From the NCBI GenBank assembly GCA_963717695.1, contig CAVQWR010000007.1, positions 702,247-766,246 of the forward strand: a stretch of 64,000 nt of DNA, in the 5' to 3' direction. The DNA comes from CAIWHR01 sp963717695 (lineage in GTDB: Bacteria > Pseudomonadota > Gammaproteobacteria > Burkholderiales > Casimicrobiaceae). The notes beneath the pieces are model-generated. The model was not told where the DNA came from. It did no database searches and saw only the letters and a program-made list of their open reading frames with translations. Positions 16,595 to 24,781 of this stretch are shown here, one piece after another; position 1 is the first letter of the stretch; every line of letters starts with the position of its first letter. The translations under genes were made by a program, and so were the position numbers.

Positions 16595-19500
16595 ATGGCC
16601 GCGCCGCGCCCCCTGAATCGCGCCGAGCTCGCGACGATCCAGCAGACGATTGACGATGCTCTCGAGCGGGACTTCCTGCTCGCGCTGTCGCAGCGCAAGC
16701 TGAACGCGCTCGGACTGCCGCTTGCCTACATCGACCGAACCCAACGCTACCGGTTCGTCAACAAGGCCTTTCTCGACTGGACCGGCAAGCGGCCGGATGA
16801 GGTCCTCGCGCGCGAGGTGGTCGAGGTCGTCGGGCGCGACGTCTACCAGCTCTACCACGCGTACGTCGAAGCGGCGATCGCCGGCGAGCGCACGAACTTC
16901 GAGCGCCAGCTCGCGGCTCCCGGGCGGCCCCCGATCTGGATTCGCGTCGACTACTACCCCGACCGCAGCGCCAACGGCTTGGTCCGCGGCTACCTCGCGA
17001 CATATTCCGACGTCGACAACCTGAAGCGTCTCGAGCTCGAGGCGGGGCAGCGCGAGCACCGGCTGCGGCTCGTCACCGACAGCGTCGGCTCGCCGATCCT
17101 CTACCTCGACCGGCAGCTCAAGGTCCGCTTCGCGAACAAGCCGTTCGGCGACTGGTACGGCGTCGCGCCCGACGACCTCCTGGGGCGCGTGCTGCGCGAC
17201 GTGCTCGCGGGCGAGGCGGCGACGGAAATGCAGGGCTACGTCGAGCGCGCCTTCGCCGGCGCGAAGGTCTCGTACGAGCGGCGCGACCGCAGGACGAGCG
17301 GCGAGCTGCGCTGGGTGCGGGTCACGCTCTTTCCCGATCGCGAGATCGGCGGGCGCGTCGGCGGCGCGTTCGCGGTGATGACCGACATCGAGGACGATGT
17401 GCGCGTGCGCGACGCGCTGAAGGCGCAGGAGGTGCAGCTTCGCCTCTTCGCCGACAACATCCCCGGCCCGATCGCCTACCTCGACCGCTCGCTCAAGTAC
17501 ACGTTCGTCAATCAGGCGTTCGCCAACTGGGTGTGCAAGGCGCAGGACGAGATCTACGGCAAGGCGCCGCACGCCGTGCTGTCGGGCGACGTCGCGAGCT
17601 TCCTGCGGCCGATCATCCAGCGCGCGCAGCAGGGGGAGAACATCGAATACGAGCGCATCGGCAACAACGCGCTCGGCGCGCGCCGCTGGATGCACGGCCG
17701 CGTTGCGCCCGACCTCGACGCGACCGGCAAGGTGCGGGGCCTCTACTGCACCGAATACGACATCCACGACCTCAAAGAGACCGAGCAGGCGCTCGCCGCG
17801 CGCGAGGAGCAGCTGCGCCTCTTCACCGACAACATCCCGGAGCCCGTCGTCTATCTCGACGGCGAGCGCCGCTACGAGTTTGTCAACGAGGCGTTCCTGC
17901 GCCTCTACGGCCTCGTGCGCGAGGAAGTCATCGGCAAGCGCCCCGAGGAAGTGCTGGGCGCGGAGAACTCGCTCGCCCTGTCGCCGGACCGCGAGCGCGG
18001 GCTCTTCAGCGAGGCGATCACCTACGAGCGCGCGGTGGTCGACGCGATGGGACGGCAGCGCTGGTTCCGCGCGCGCTGCGTGCCCGATCTCAACTACGAC
18101 GGCACGGCGAAGGGCGAGTACGTCGTCGGCCACGACATCAGCGACCTCAAGGAAGCGCAGGACGCTCTCGCCGCACGCGAATCGCAGCTCCGCGCGATCA
18201 TGGACGGCGTGCCGGCGCCGGTCGCCTACATCGACCACGACGAGCACTGTCACTACGTCAATCGCACGTTCCTCCAGTATTTCGGTCTCGCGCCGGAGCA
18301 GGTGGCGGAGCTGAGGCTGCGCGACGTCGTCGGCCACGGCATCTACCAGAGTGCGCAGGCGATGATCGCGCGCGCGCTCGAAGGTGAATCGACCGCGTTC
18401 GACCGTCTCGTCCCCGGCGCGAACGGGGTGCGCCGCTGGATGACGATTCGCGTGGTGCCCGACGCTGCAGCATCCGGCGAGGTGCACGGCGCGTTCGTGC
18501 TGATGAACGACATCCACGGCCTGAAGCAGGCCCAGGAGGCGCTGCGCGCATCCGAGGCCGAGCTGCGGCTCATCATGGACAACGTGCCCGCGCGTGTTGC
18601 CTACATCGACCGCGACTTCCGCTTCCGGTTCATCAACCGGCACAAGGAGGAGTGGCTCTCCGAGCGGCGCGAGGAGCTGACGGGGCGGCGCATCGACGAG
18701 GTCATCGGCGCCGAGCGCACCGCACAGATCCAGCCGCTGCTGACGCGCGCGCTCGCCGGCGAGGCGATCTCGACCGAGCAGCTGATGGTGCAGCCCGCCG
18801 GCGGCGAGCGCTGGGAGTCGATCCACTACACGCCGCACCGCGATTCCGACGGTAACGTGATCGGCATCTATTCCGCGTACATCGACATCCACGACCAGAA
18901 GCGCAACGAGGAAGCGCTGCGCCGCGCCAACTGGATGCTGTCCTCGCACATCAGCAACACGCCGCTCGCGGTGCTGGAGTGGGACAAGGATTTCCGGCTG
19001 GTGCGCTGGTCGCCGCAGGCGGAGAACATCTTCGGCTGGCGCGCCGAGGAAGTGCTCGGGATGCCGATCGACGGCAACCAGCTGGTGCACGAGGCCGACC
19101 GCGAGGCGGTCGCCGGACTGCTGCAGTCGCTGATGACGGGCACCGAGCCGCGGGCGACGGGCCTGACGCGCAACAACCGCAAGGACGGCGACACGATCTG
19201 GTGCGAGTGGTACCACTCGGCGCTGCTCGACGCGGACGGCAGGATCGCGTCGATCCTGTCGTTCGTGCAGGACGTCTCGACCCGGATCCAGGCCGAGGAG
19301 CGGCTGCAGTACATGGCCACCCGCGATGCGCTCACGGGGCTGCCGAACCGCCTGCTGCTGCACGAGCGCCTCGCGCAGGCGATCGCCCAGGCGAAGCGCA
19401 GCGGACGCCGCGTCGGCGTGCTGTTCATCGACCTCGACCGCTTCAAGAACGTCAACGACACGCTCGGCCACCGGATCGGCGACGAGCTCCTGAAGGGCGT

Positions 19501-20605
19501 CACGCGCGAGCTGTCGGCGGCGCTGCGCGAGACCGACCTCCTGGCGCGCCTCGGCGGCGACGAGTTCATGGTGATCGTCGAGGACTTCGACGACCCCTCG
19601 GTACTGGGTCGCATCGCGCAGAAGCTGCTCGACGCGATCGCGCAGCCGTTCCGCATCGAGGACCACGACATCTACGTGACCTCGTCGATCGGCATCAGCG
19701 TCTACCCCGACGACTCCGACGATCCCGAGGAGCTCCTGAAGCACGCCGACGTCGCGATGTACCGCTCGAAGGAGCTCGGCCGCAACACCTACCAGTTCCT
19801 CGATGCCGACCTCGCGCAGCGGCGCCTCAAGCAGCACACGCTGGAAAGCGCGCTGCGCAGCGCGCTGAAGGATGGGCTGCTGCGGCTGCACTACCAGCCG
19901 GTCGTGCGGATCTCGGACCGTGCGGTGGTCGGCGCCGAAGCGCTGCTGCGCTGGAACGATCCCGAGCACGGCAGCGTGCCGCCGCAGGTGTTCATTCCGC
20001 TCGCCGAGGAGTCGGGGCTGATCCACGCGCTGGGCGAATGGGTGCTGCGGTCGGCGGCGGAGCAATGCGTCGCGTGGCGCGCCCAGGGCATGCCGCTCGC
20101 GGTGTCGGTGAATCTCTCGGCCCGCCAGTTCTACCGGGACGACCTCGCGCAGCGAATTTCGGAGATCGTCCGCGAGGTCGGCTGCGACCCGTCGTGGATC
20201 GAGCTCGAAGTCACCGAGACCAGCCTCCTGCACGATCTCGATGCCATTCGCAAGGTGCTGCACAAGCTCCGCAACGAAGGCTTCGCCGTCGCGATCGACG
20301 ACTTCGGCACCGGCTACTCGTCGCTGACCCACCTCAAGCACTTTCCGATCGACACGCTGAAGATCGACATCTCGTTCATCGCCGACCTCGAGACGGACGC
20401 GCAGGATGCGGCGATCACGGAGGCGATCATCGGTCTCGCGCGCGGCCTCGGCCTCAAGGTCGTCGCCGAGGGCGTCGGCACGCAGCAGCAGCTCGATTTC
20501 CTCGCCGCGCGCGGCTGCCACTGCTTCCAGGGATTCTGGGTGAGCAAGCCGCTGCCGAACGACGAATTCCTCGCGTTCGTGCAGACGCCGGTCGCGGCGC
20601 GCTGA
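16595..20605 (+). CDS. Cyclic-di-GMP protein: seven PAS domains, GGDEF and EAL
   Basis: A protein of 1336 residues without transmembrane segments. Seven tandem PAS domains start near residues 38, 166, 289, 415, 539, 664 and 788. Each of the first six has a near-identical core of the form VPAPVAYIDRDxRYRFVNxAF; the seventh (PLAVLEWDKDFRLVRWSPQA) is more diverged. The GGDEF domain begins near 908 with DALTGLPNRLLLHERL and has an intact LGGDEF site. The EAL domain begins near 1110 (AEALLRW) and keeps ELEVTET, DDFGTGYSSL and the late VVAEGVGT glutamate. Both synthase and phosphodiesterase activities are therefore possible. The start at ATG 16595 gives a sensible N-terminus (MAAPRPLNRAELATI). The PAS array suggests sensing of redox or small ligands in the cytoplasm. 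Confidence 0.92.
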   Translation: MAAPRPLNRAELATIQQTIDDALERDFLLALSQRKLNALGLPLAYIDRTQRYRFVNKAFLDWTGKRPDEVLAREVVEVVGRDVYQLYHAYVEAAIAGERTNFERQLAAPGRPPIWIRVDYYPDRSANGLVRGYLATYSDVDNLKRLELEAGQREHRLRLVTDSVGSPILYLDRQLKVRFANKPFGDWYGVAPDDLLGRVLRDVLAGEAATEMQGYVERAFAGAKVSYERRDRRTSGELRWVRVTLFPDREIGGRVGGAFAVMTDIEDDVRVRDALKAQEVQLRLFADNIPGPIAYLDRSLKYTFVNQAFANWVCKAQDEIYGKAPHAVLSGDVASFLRPIIQRAQQGENIEYERIGNNALGARRWMHGRVAPDLDATGKVRGLYCTEYDIHDLKETEQALAAREEQLRLFTDNIPEPVVYLDGERRYEFVNEAFLRLYGLVREEVIGKRPEEVLGAENSLALSPDRERGLFSEAITYERAVVDAMGRQRWFRARCVPDLNYDGTAKGEYVVGHDISDLKEAQDALAARESQLRAIMDGVPAPVAYIDHDEHCHYVNRTFLQYFGLAPEQVAELRLRDVVGHGIYQSAQAMIARALEGESTAFDRLVPGANGVRRWMTIRVVPDAAASGEVHGAFVLMNDIHGLKQAQEALRASEAELRLIMDNVPARVAYIDRDFRFRFINRHKEEWLSERREELTGRRIDEVIGAERTAQIQPLLTRALAGEAISTEQLMVQPAGGERWESIHYTPHRDSDGNVIGIYSAYIDIHDQKRNEEALRRANWMLSSHISNTPLAVLEWDKDFRLVRWSPQAENIFGWRAEEVLGMPIDGNQLVHEADREAVAGLLQSLMTGTEPRATGLTRNNRKDGDTIWCEWYHSALLDADGRIASILSFVQDVSTRIQAEERLQYMATRDALTGLPNRLLLHERLAQAIAQAKRSGRRVGVLFIDLDRFKNVNDTLGHRIGDELLKGVTRELSAALRETDLLARLGGDEFMVIVEDFDDPSVLGRIAQKLLDAIAQPFRIEDHDIYVTSSIGISVYPDDSDDPEELLKHADVAMYRSKELGRNTYQFLDADLAQRRLKQHTLESALRSALKDGLLRLHYQPVVRISDRAVVGAEALLRWNDPEHGSVPPQVFIPLAEESGLIHALGEWVLRSAAEQCVAWRAQGMPLAVSVNLSARQFYRDDLAQRISEIVREVGCDPSWIELEVTETSLLHDLDAIRKVLHKLRNEGFAVAIDDFGTGYSSLTHLKHFPIDTLKIDISFIADLETDAQDAAITEAIIGLARGLGLKVVAEGVGTQQQLDFLAARGCHCFQGFWVSKPLPNDEFLAFVQTPVAAR

Positions 20606-20617
20606 GCCCGCAGCCCG

Positions 20618-21421
20618 TCAGAGCGCCGCGAGCCACTGCTGCAGCGCGCGGGCGGGAACCTCCCACTTGCGCTCCAGCATCATCATGTGCGCGAGACCGG
20701 GCAGCATGACCGGCTCTACGGCGTGGTGCCGCGCCGTTGCGCGCACGTCGTCCTCGGTCGAGATCCGATCGCCTGCAGCCCCCATGACGAGCAGCGGCAC
20801 GCCATTCCGCTCCGGCAGCTGCCAGTGCAGGCGCAGCGACAGGTCGAGCAGTGCACGCGGCGATTCGGCGCCGAGATGGCGGGTCGCCTCGTGGAGGATC
20901 CCGGGGTCGACGTCGTCGCTGAAATAGTACGGGCGAAGCGTGTCCAGCACATGGCGCGACAGCCGCGTCGCGTCGAGGTGCATCATGGAGAGCAGGTAGT
21001 CCGGGCGCTCGGTCGCGAGCCGCGCGGCGATCGTCAGAAGGCCGGCCGGCGGCACGGGCGCCATCAGCGCCGCGGCACGCACCGGTCGCGTCGCGAGCAG
21101 ACGCTCGACGACGGCCGCGCCCATCGAGTGCCCGATCAGCACGGGCGGGGACGGCAGCTGCGCTGCCGCACGCTCGACGTCGGCGACGTAGTCGTCGAGC
21201 CCCGCGATGAACAGCATCTCGGCGCCCGCCGAGTCGCCGTGGCCGCGCAGGCTGACCGCGTGCGCCGCGTAGCCCTGCCTTGCGAACCATGGCAGGAAGA
21301 ACGCGTCCCAGCACCAGCTGTCGCTGTAGCCGCCGTGCACGAAAAGCAGGGGCGGCCTGCGGCCGTTGGCGCGTCCGGGAAGGCGCGAGCGAAGTTCGAG
21401 CTTGGGTTCGGCGGAGAGCAT
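20618..21421 (-). CDS. Alpha/beta hydrolase
   Basis: A protein of about 267 residues with the alpha/beta-hydrolase core. It shows the oxyanion segment LLFVHGGYSDSWCWD, nucleophile elbow GHSMGAA (Ser), a plausible acid in GAAGDRIS, and the catalytic His in LPGLAHMMML. The substrate is not predictable; lipases, esterases and lactonases share this fold. ATG 21421 is taken as start. The frame is open to 21556, with ATGs at 21520 and 21556 that would approach or overlap the divergent glycosylase gene. It is convergent with the PAS-GGDEF-EAL gene, 12 bp apart. Confidence 0.85.
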   Translation of the reverse strand: MLSAEPKLELRSRLPGRANGRRPPLLFVHGGYSDSWCWDAFFLPWFARQGYAAHAVSLRGHGDSAGAEMLFIAGLDDYVADVERAAAQLPSPPVLIGHSMGAAVVERLLATRPVRAAALMAPVPPAGLLTIAARLATERPDYLLSMMHLDATRLSRHVLDTLRPYYFSDDVDPGILHEATRHLGAESPRALLDLSLRLHWQLPERNGVPLLVMGAAGDRISTEDDVRATARHHAVEPVMLPGLAHMMMLERKWEVPARALQQWLAAL

Positions 21422-21537
21422 CGTTGCGACGGCGGGCCCGTGAAATTCGTATGGTGCGGCCGCCAACGGTAACCGACGGGGCAGGGGATGTTGCCGCCCG
21501 GCGCGAGGCGCAGCGGGCATGCTAGGATTCGCGCCCG

Positions 21538-22245
21538 ATGCGTGCCGCAACGACAACGCTCGCCATTCTGCCAGAAGTGGACGCTTCCGCCGCCTACGAC
21601 GCGTCGTGCCGCGATTGCTCGCGGCTTGCCGAATTCCTGAACGAGGTCCGCGCGGCGCATCCGCACTACTGGTGCCGCCCGGTGGCCCCGTTCGGCGCGG
21701 CCGACGCCCCGTTCGTCATCGTCGGGCTTGCCCCGGGCATGCACGGCGCCAACGCGACCGGACGCCCGTTCACGGGCGACTTTGCCGGAATCCTGCTGTA
21801 CGCGACGCTTCACGCCTACGGCTTCGCTTCGCAGGCCGAAGCAACGCGGCCCGACGACGGCCTCGTCCTTGTGGGTTGCCGGATCACGAATGCCGTGAAG
21901 TGCCTGCCGCCGCAGAACAAGCCCGCGCCCGCCGAGATCGGACGCTGCAATCGTTTTCTCGAGGCCGATCTCGCCCGCGTGCCGGATGGCGGCGTGGTGC
22001 TGGCACTCGGCCGCATCGCGCACGGCGCCGCGCTGCGCGCCTTCGGCCTGCGCGAGGCGGGCTTCACCTTTGCGCACGGGGCGCGTCACGCGCTGCCGCG
22101 CGGCATCACGCTGTTCGACAGCTATCACTGCAGCCGCTACAACACCAACACGCGGCGCCTCACGCCTTCCATGTTTCACGCGGTGTTCGACGCGATCGCG
22201 GCCGAGCTTGCGGCGGCGGGATTCGCCCGCACCTCGACGAAATGA
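21538..22245 (+). CDS. Family 5 uracil-DNA glycosylase (UdgB type)
   Basis: A protein of 235 residues. The family-5 active-site motif is GLAPGMHGANATGRPFTGD, where a small residue replaces the usual catalytic Asp of other families. Motif 2 is SYHCSRYNTNTRRLTP. Cys residues in CRDCSRL, HYWCRP and a later CHC-like segment fit the 4Fe-4S cluster of this group. It removes uracil, hypoxanthine or xanthine from DNA to start base excision repair. It ends in an ATGA overlap with uvrC, coupling two DNA-repair genes. Confidence 0.88.
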   Translation: MRAATTTLAILPEVDASAAYDASCRDCSRLAEFLNEVRAAHPHYWCRPVAPFGAADAPFVIVGLAPGMHGANATGRPFTGDFAGILLYATLHAYGFASQAEATRPDDGLVLVGCRITNAVKCLPPQNKPAPAEIGRCNRFLEADLARVPDGGVVLALGRIAHGAALRAFGLREAGFTFAHGARHALPRGITLFDSYHCSRYNTNTRRLTPSMFHAVFDAIAAELAAAGFARTSTK

Positions 22246-24083
22246 CGACCCGCGATGCCGCGCCCGCGCCGGAAAAGCCCGCGCCGTTCGACGCGCGGGA
22301 GCTGATCGCCTCGCTGCCGCACCGTCCCGGCGTGTACCGGATGTTCGCCGCCGACGGCGAGACGCTCTACGTCGGCAAGGCGCGCGACCTCAGGAAGCGC
22401 GTCTCGAGCTACTTCCAGAAGAGCGCGCACGAGACCCGGATCGCCCTGATGCTCTCGCAGGTCGCGCGCGTCGAGACGACCGTGACGCGCTCGGAAGGCG
22501 AGGCACTTCTCCTCGAGAACAACCTCATCAAGGCCGAGGAGCCGCGCTACAACATCCTCTTTCGCGACGACAAGAGCTATCCGTACGTCGCGCTGACCGG
22601 CGAGAAGTTTCCGCAGCTCCGGTTCCATCGCGGCCGGCTCGACCGGCACAACCGATACTTCGGGCCGTTTCCAAGCGCCGGCGCGGTGCGCGAAGGCATG
22701 GCCCTGCTGCAGAAGGTGTTCCAGCTCCGCACCTGCGAGAACAGCGTGTTCGCGAACCGCTCGCGGCCCTGCATGCTGCACCAGATCGCCCGGTGCAGTG
22801 CGCCCTGCGTCGGCCTCGTCAGCGAGGACGACTATCGCGACGACGTGCAGAGTGCCGTGCTGTTCCTGCAGGGCAAGACCGGCGAGGTGCTGGAGCAGCT
22901 GCAGGCACAGATGCGCGAGGCGAGCGAGGCGCTTGCCTTCGAGCGCGCGGCGCGGCTGCGCGACAAGATCACTCGGCTCTCACAGCTGCAGGCGCGGCAG
23001 TTCGTCGAGAGCGCGACGGCGGGCGACATCGACATCGTCGCGGCGGCCGCCGAGTCCGGGCAGATCGCGGTCAACGTGGTGATGGTCCGCGGCGGCCGGC
23101 ACGTCGGCGATCGCTCGTATTTTCCGCAGCACGCCGACGCCGGCGCGCCGGCCGAGGTCGTCGACGCCTTTCTCGAGCAGCATTACGTCGAGCAGCCGGT
23201 GCCGCCGACGATCATCGTGTCCGAAGGCGGCGATCACGAGGCGCTGTCGGAGGTGCTGTCGGCGCAGGCGGGGCAGCACGTGGCGATCACCGACAATCCG
23301 GGCGGCGAGCGCCGCGTATGGCTCGCGATGGCGAAGCAGAACGCCGCGTTCGCCATTGCGCAGAGGCTCGCGCGCAAGGCCACGCAGGAGGACCGCCTCG
23401 CCGCACTGCAGCTGGCCCTCGGCCTGCCGCCGGCGGCGCAGCGCATCGAGTGCTTCGACGTTTCGCACACCATGGGCGAGCGCGCGGTCGCGTCCTGCGT
23501 CATCTTCGACGGGTTGTCGATGCAGACCGGCCAATATCGGCGCTTCAACGTAACGCCCGGAGTGGGCGGTGACGACTACGCCGCGATGCGCGAGGCGTTG
23601 ACGCGCCGCTGCGCGCGCATCGTCGCCGGTGAATTCCCGGCGCCGGATCTGCTCGTCATCGACGGTGGCAAAGGGCAGGTGGGGATTGCCGCCGAGGTGC
23701 TGGCGGAGCAGGGCATGCACGACACGCGCCTCATCGGCATCGCGAAAGGTCCGGAACGCAAGGCGGGTGAGGAAGACATCGTGTTCGCCGATCGCGACAA
23801 GGTCCTGAATCTGCCGCCGGATCATCCCGGGCTGCATCTCCTGCAGCAGATCCGTGACGAGGCGCACCGGTTCGCGATCCAGGGCCACCGCGCGCGGCGC
23901 GCCAAGGCGCGCACGACGTCGTCGCTGCAGGACATCGCCGGCATCGGGGCAAAGAAGCGACAGGCGCTGCTCGCCCATTTCGGCGGCCTCAAGGGCGTGC
24001 ATGCGGCGAGCGTCGACGACCTGTCGCGGGTGCCCGGCATCAGCCGCGCGCTGGCTGAGCGGATTTTCGCCGACCTGCACTGA
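22242..24083 (+). CDS. uvrC: Excinuclease ABC subunit C
   Basis: A protein of 613 residues, normal for UvrC. The N-terminal GIY-YIG nuclease is recognisable by GVYRMFAADGETLYVGKARDLRKRV. A Cys-containing segment (TCENSVF...CMLHQIARCSAPC), a UVR motif (ERAARLRDKITRLSQLQ), the RNase-H-like second nuclease (ECFDVSHTMGERAVASCVIF) and C-terminal helix-hairpin-helix motifs (IAGIGAKKRQALLAHFGG) complete it. UvrC makes both incisions in nucleotide excision repair after UvrAB loading. It starts within the glycosylase stop and is followed by pgsA after 100 bp, a common order in proteobacteria. Confidence 0.95.
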   Translation: MTTRDAAPAPEKPAPFDARELIASLPHRPGVYRMFAADGETLYVGKARDLRKRVSSYFQKSAHETRIALMLSQVARVETTVTRSEGEALLLENNLIKAEEPRYNILFRDDKSYPYVALTGEKFPQLRFHRGRLDRHNRYFGPFPSAGAVREGMALLQKVFQLRTCENSVFANRSRPCMLHQIARCSAPCVGLVSEDDYRDDVQSAVLFLQGKTGEVLEQLQAQMREASEALAFERAARLRDKITRLSQLQARQFVESATAGDIDIVAAAAESGQIAVNVVMVRGGRHVGDRSYFPQHADAGAPAEVVDAFLEQHYVEQPVPPTIIVSEGGDHEALSEVLSAQAGQHVAITDNPGGERRVWLAMAKQNAAFAIAQRLARKATQEDRLAALQLALGLPPAAQRIECFDVSHTMGERAVASCVIFDGLSMQTGQYRRFNVTPGVGGDDYAAMREALTRRCARIVAGEFPAPDLLVIDGGKGQVGIAAEVLAEQGMHDTRLIGIAKGPERKAGEEDIVFADRDKVLNLPPDHPGLHLLQQIRDEAHRFAIQGHRARRAKARTTSSLQDIAGIGAKKRQALLAHFGGLKGVHAASVDDLSRVPGISRALAERIFADLH

Positions 24084-24183
24084 GCACGGACGGACCGCGC
24101 GGCACTGTGCCGACGCGGGTCGTGGCGGCGCGGTAGAATCAGGGGGCTCCGGCGCGCCCCTGTATCGCGCCGAGGCGTACTCG

Positions 24184-24759
24184 ATGCCCGTCAATCTCCC
24201 CATCCTGCTCACGTGGCTGCGGATCGTGCTGATCCCGGTCTTCGTCGGCATCTTTTATCTTCCCGACGCGTGGATGTCGCCGTTCGCGAAAAACTGGACG
24301 TCGGCGTCGGTCTTCCTGATCGCGGCGATCACCGACTGGCTCGACGGATGGCTTGCGCGCCGGATGGGCGTGACGACGGCGTTCGGCGCGTTCCTCGATC
24401 CGGTGGCCGACAAGCTGATGGTCGCGGCGGCGCTCATCGTGCTCGTCTGGATCGACCGCGCGGAGTCGTTCCTTGCGATCATCATCATCGGCCGCGAGAT
24501 CGCGATCTCCGCGCTGCGCGAGTGGATGGCGGAGCTCGGACAGCGCAACAGCGTCGCCGTCGCCTTCGTCGGCAAGGTCAAGACGGTGGCGCAGATGACG
24601 GCGATCGTCGCGCTGCTGCTGCACGAGCCGCTGATTCCGCACGTGTCGACCCCGGTCCTCGGCACCGTCGCGCTATGGGTGGCGGCGGTGCTGACGCTGT
24701 GGTCGATGATTCACTACATGAAGCTCGCGGCCCCGCACCTGCGCGGCTACCGGCGCTGA
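24184..24759 (+). CDS. pgsA: CDP-diacylglycerol-glycerol-3-phosphate 3-phosphatidyltransferase
   Basis: A membrane protein of 191 residues. It has the CDP-alcohol phosphotransferase motif D-G-x2-A-R-x8-G-x3-D-x3-D, seen as DWLDGWLARRMGVTTAFGAF and LDPVADKL. N-terminal NLPILLTWLRIVLIPVFVGI is typical for PgsA. It makes phosphatidylglycerophosphate, the precursor of phosphatidylglycerol and cardiolipin. The uvrC-pgsA pair is a widely conserved neighbourhood. It is convergent with the next minus-strand gene, 22 bp apart. Confidence 0.95.
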   Translation: MPVNLPILLTWLRIVLIPVFVGIFYLPDAWMSPFAKNWTSASVFLIAAITDWLDGWLARRMGVTTAFGAFLDPVADKLMVAAALIVLVWIDRAESFLAIIIIGREIAISALREWMAELGQRNSVAVAFVGKVKTVAQMTAIVALLLHEPLIPHVSTPVLGTVALWVAAVLTLWSMIHYMKLAAPHLRGYRR

Positions 24760-24781
24760 GCGCGCCTGCGCGCGACGGCCC

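Noticed and set aside
16394..20521. A reading frame of over 1300 codons antisense to the seven-PAS gene
   Set aside because: It mirrors the G+C-biased codon pattern of the sense gene, has low-complexity Arg/Ala/Val-rich translation and no recognisable domain.
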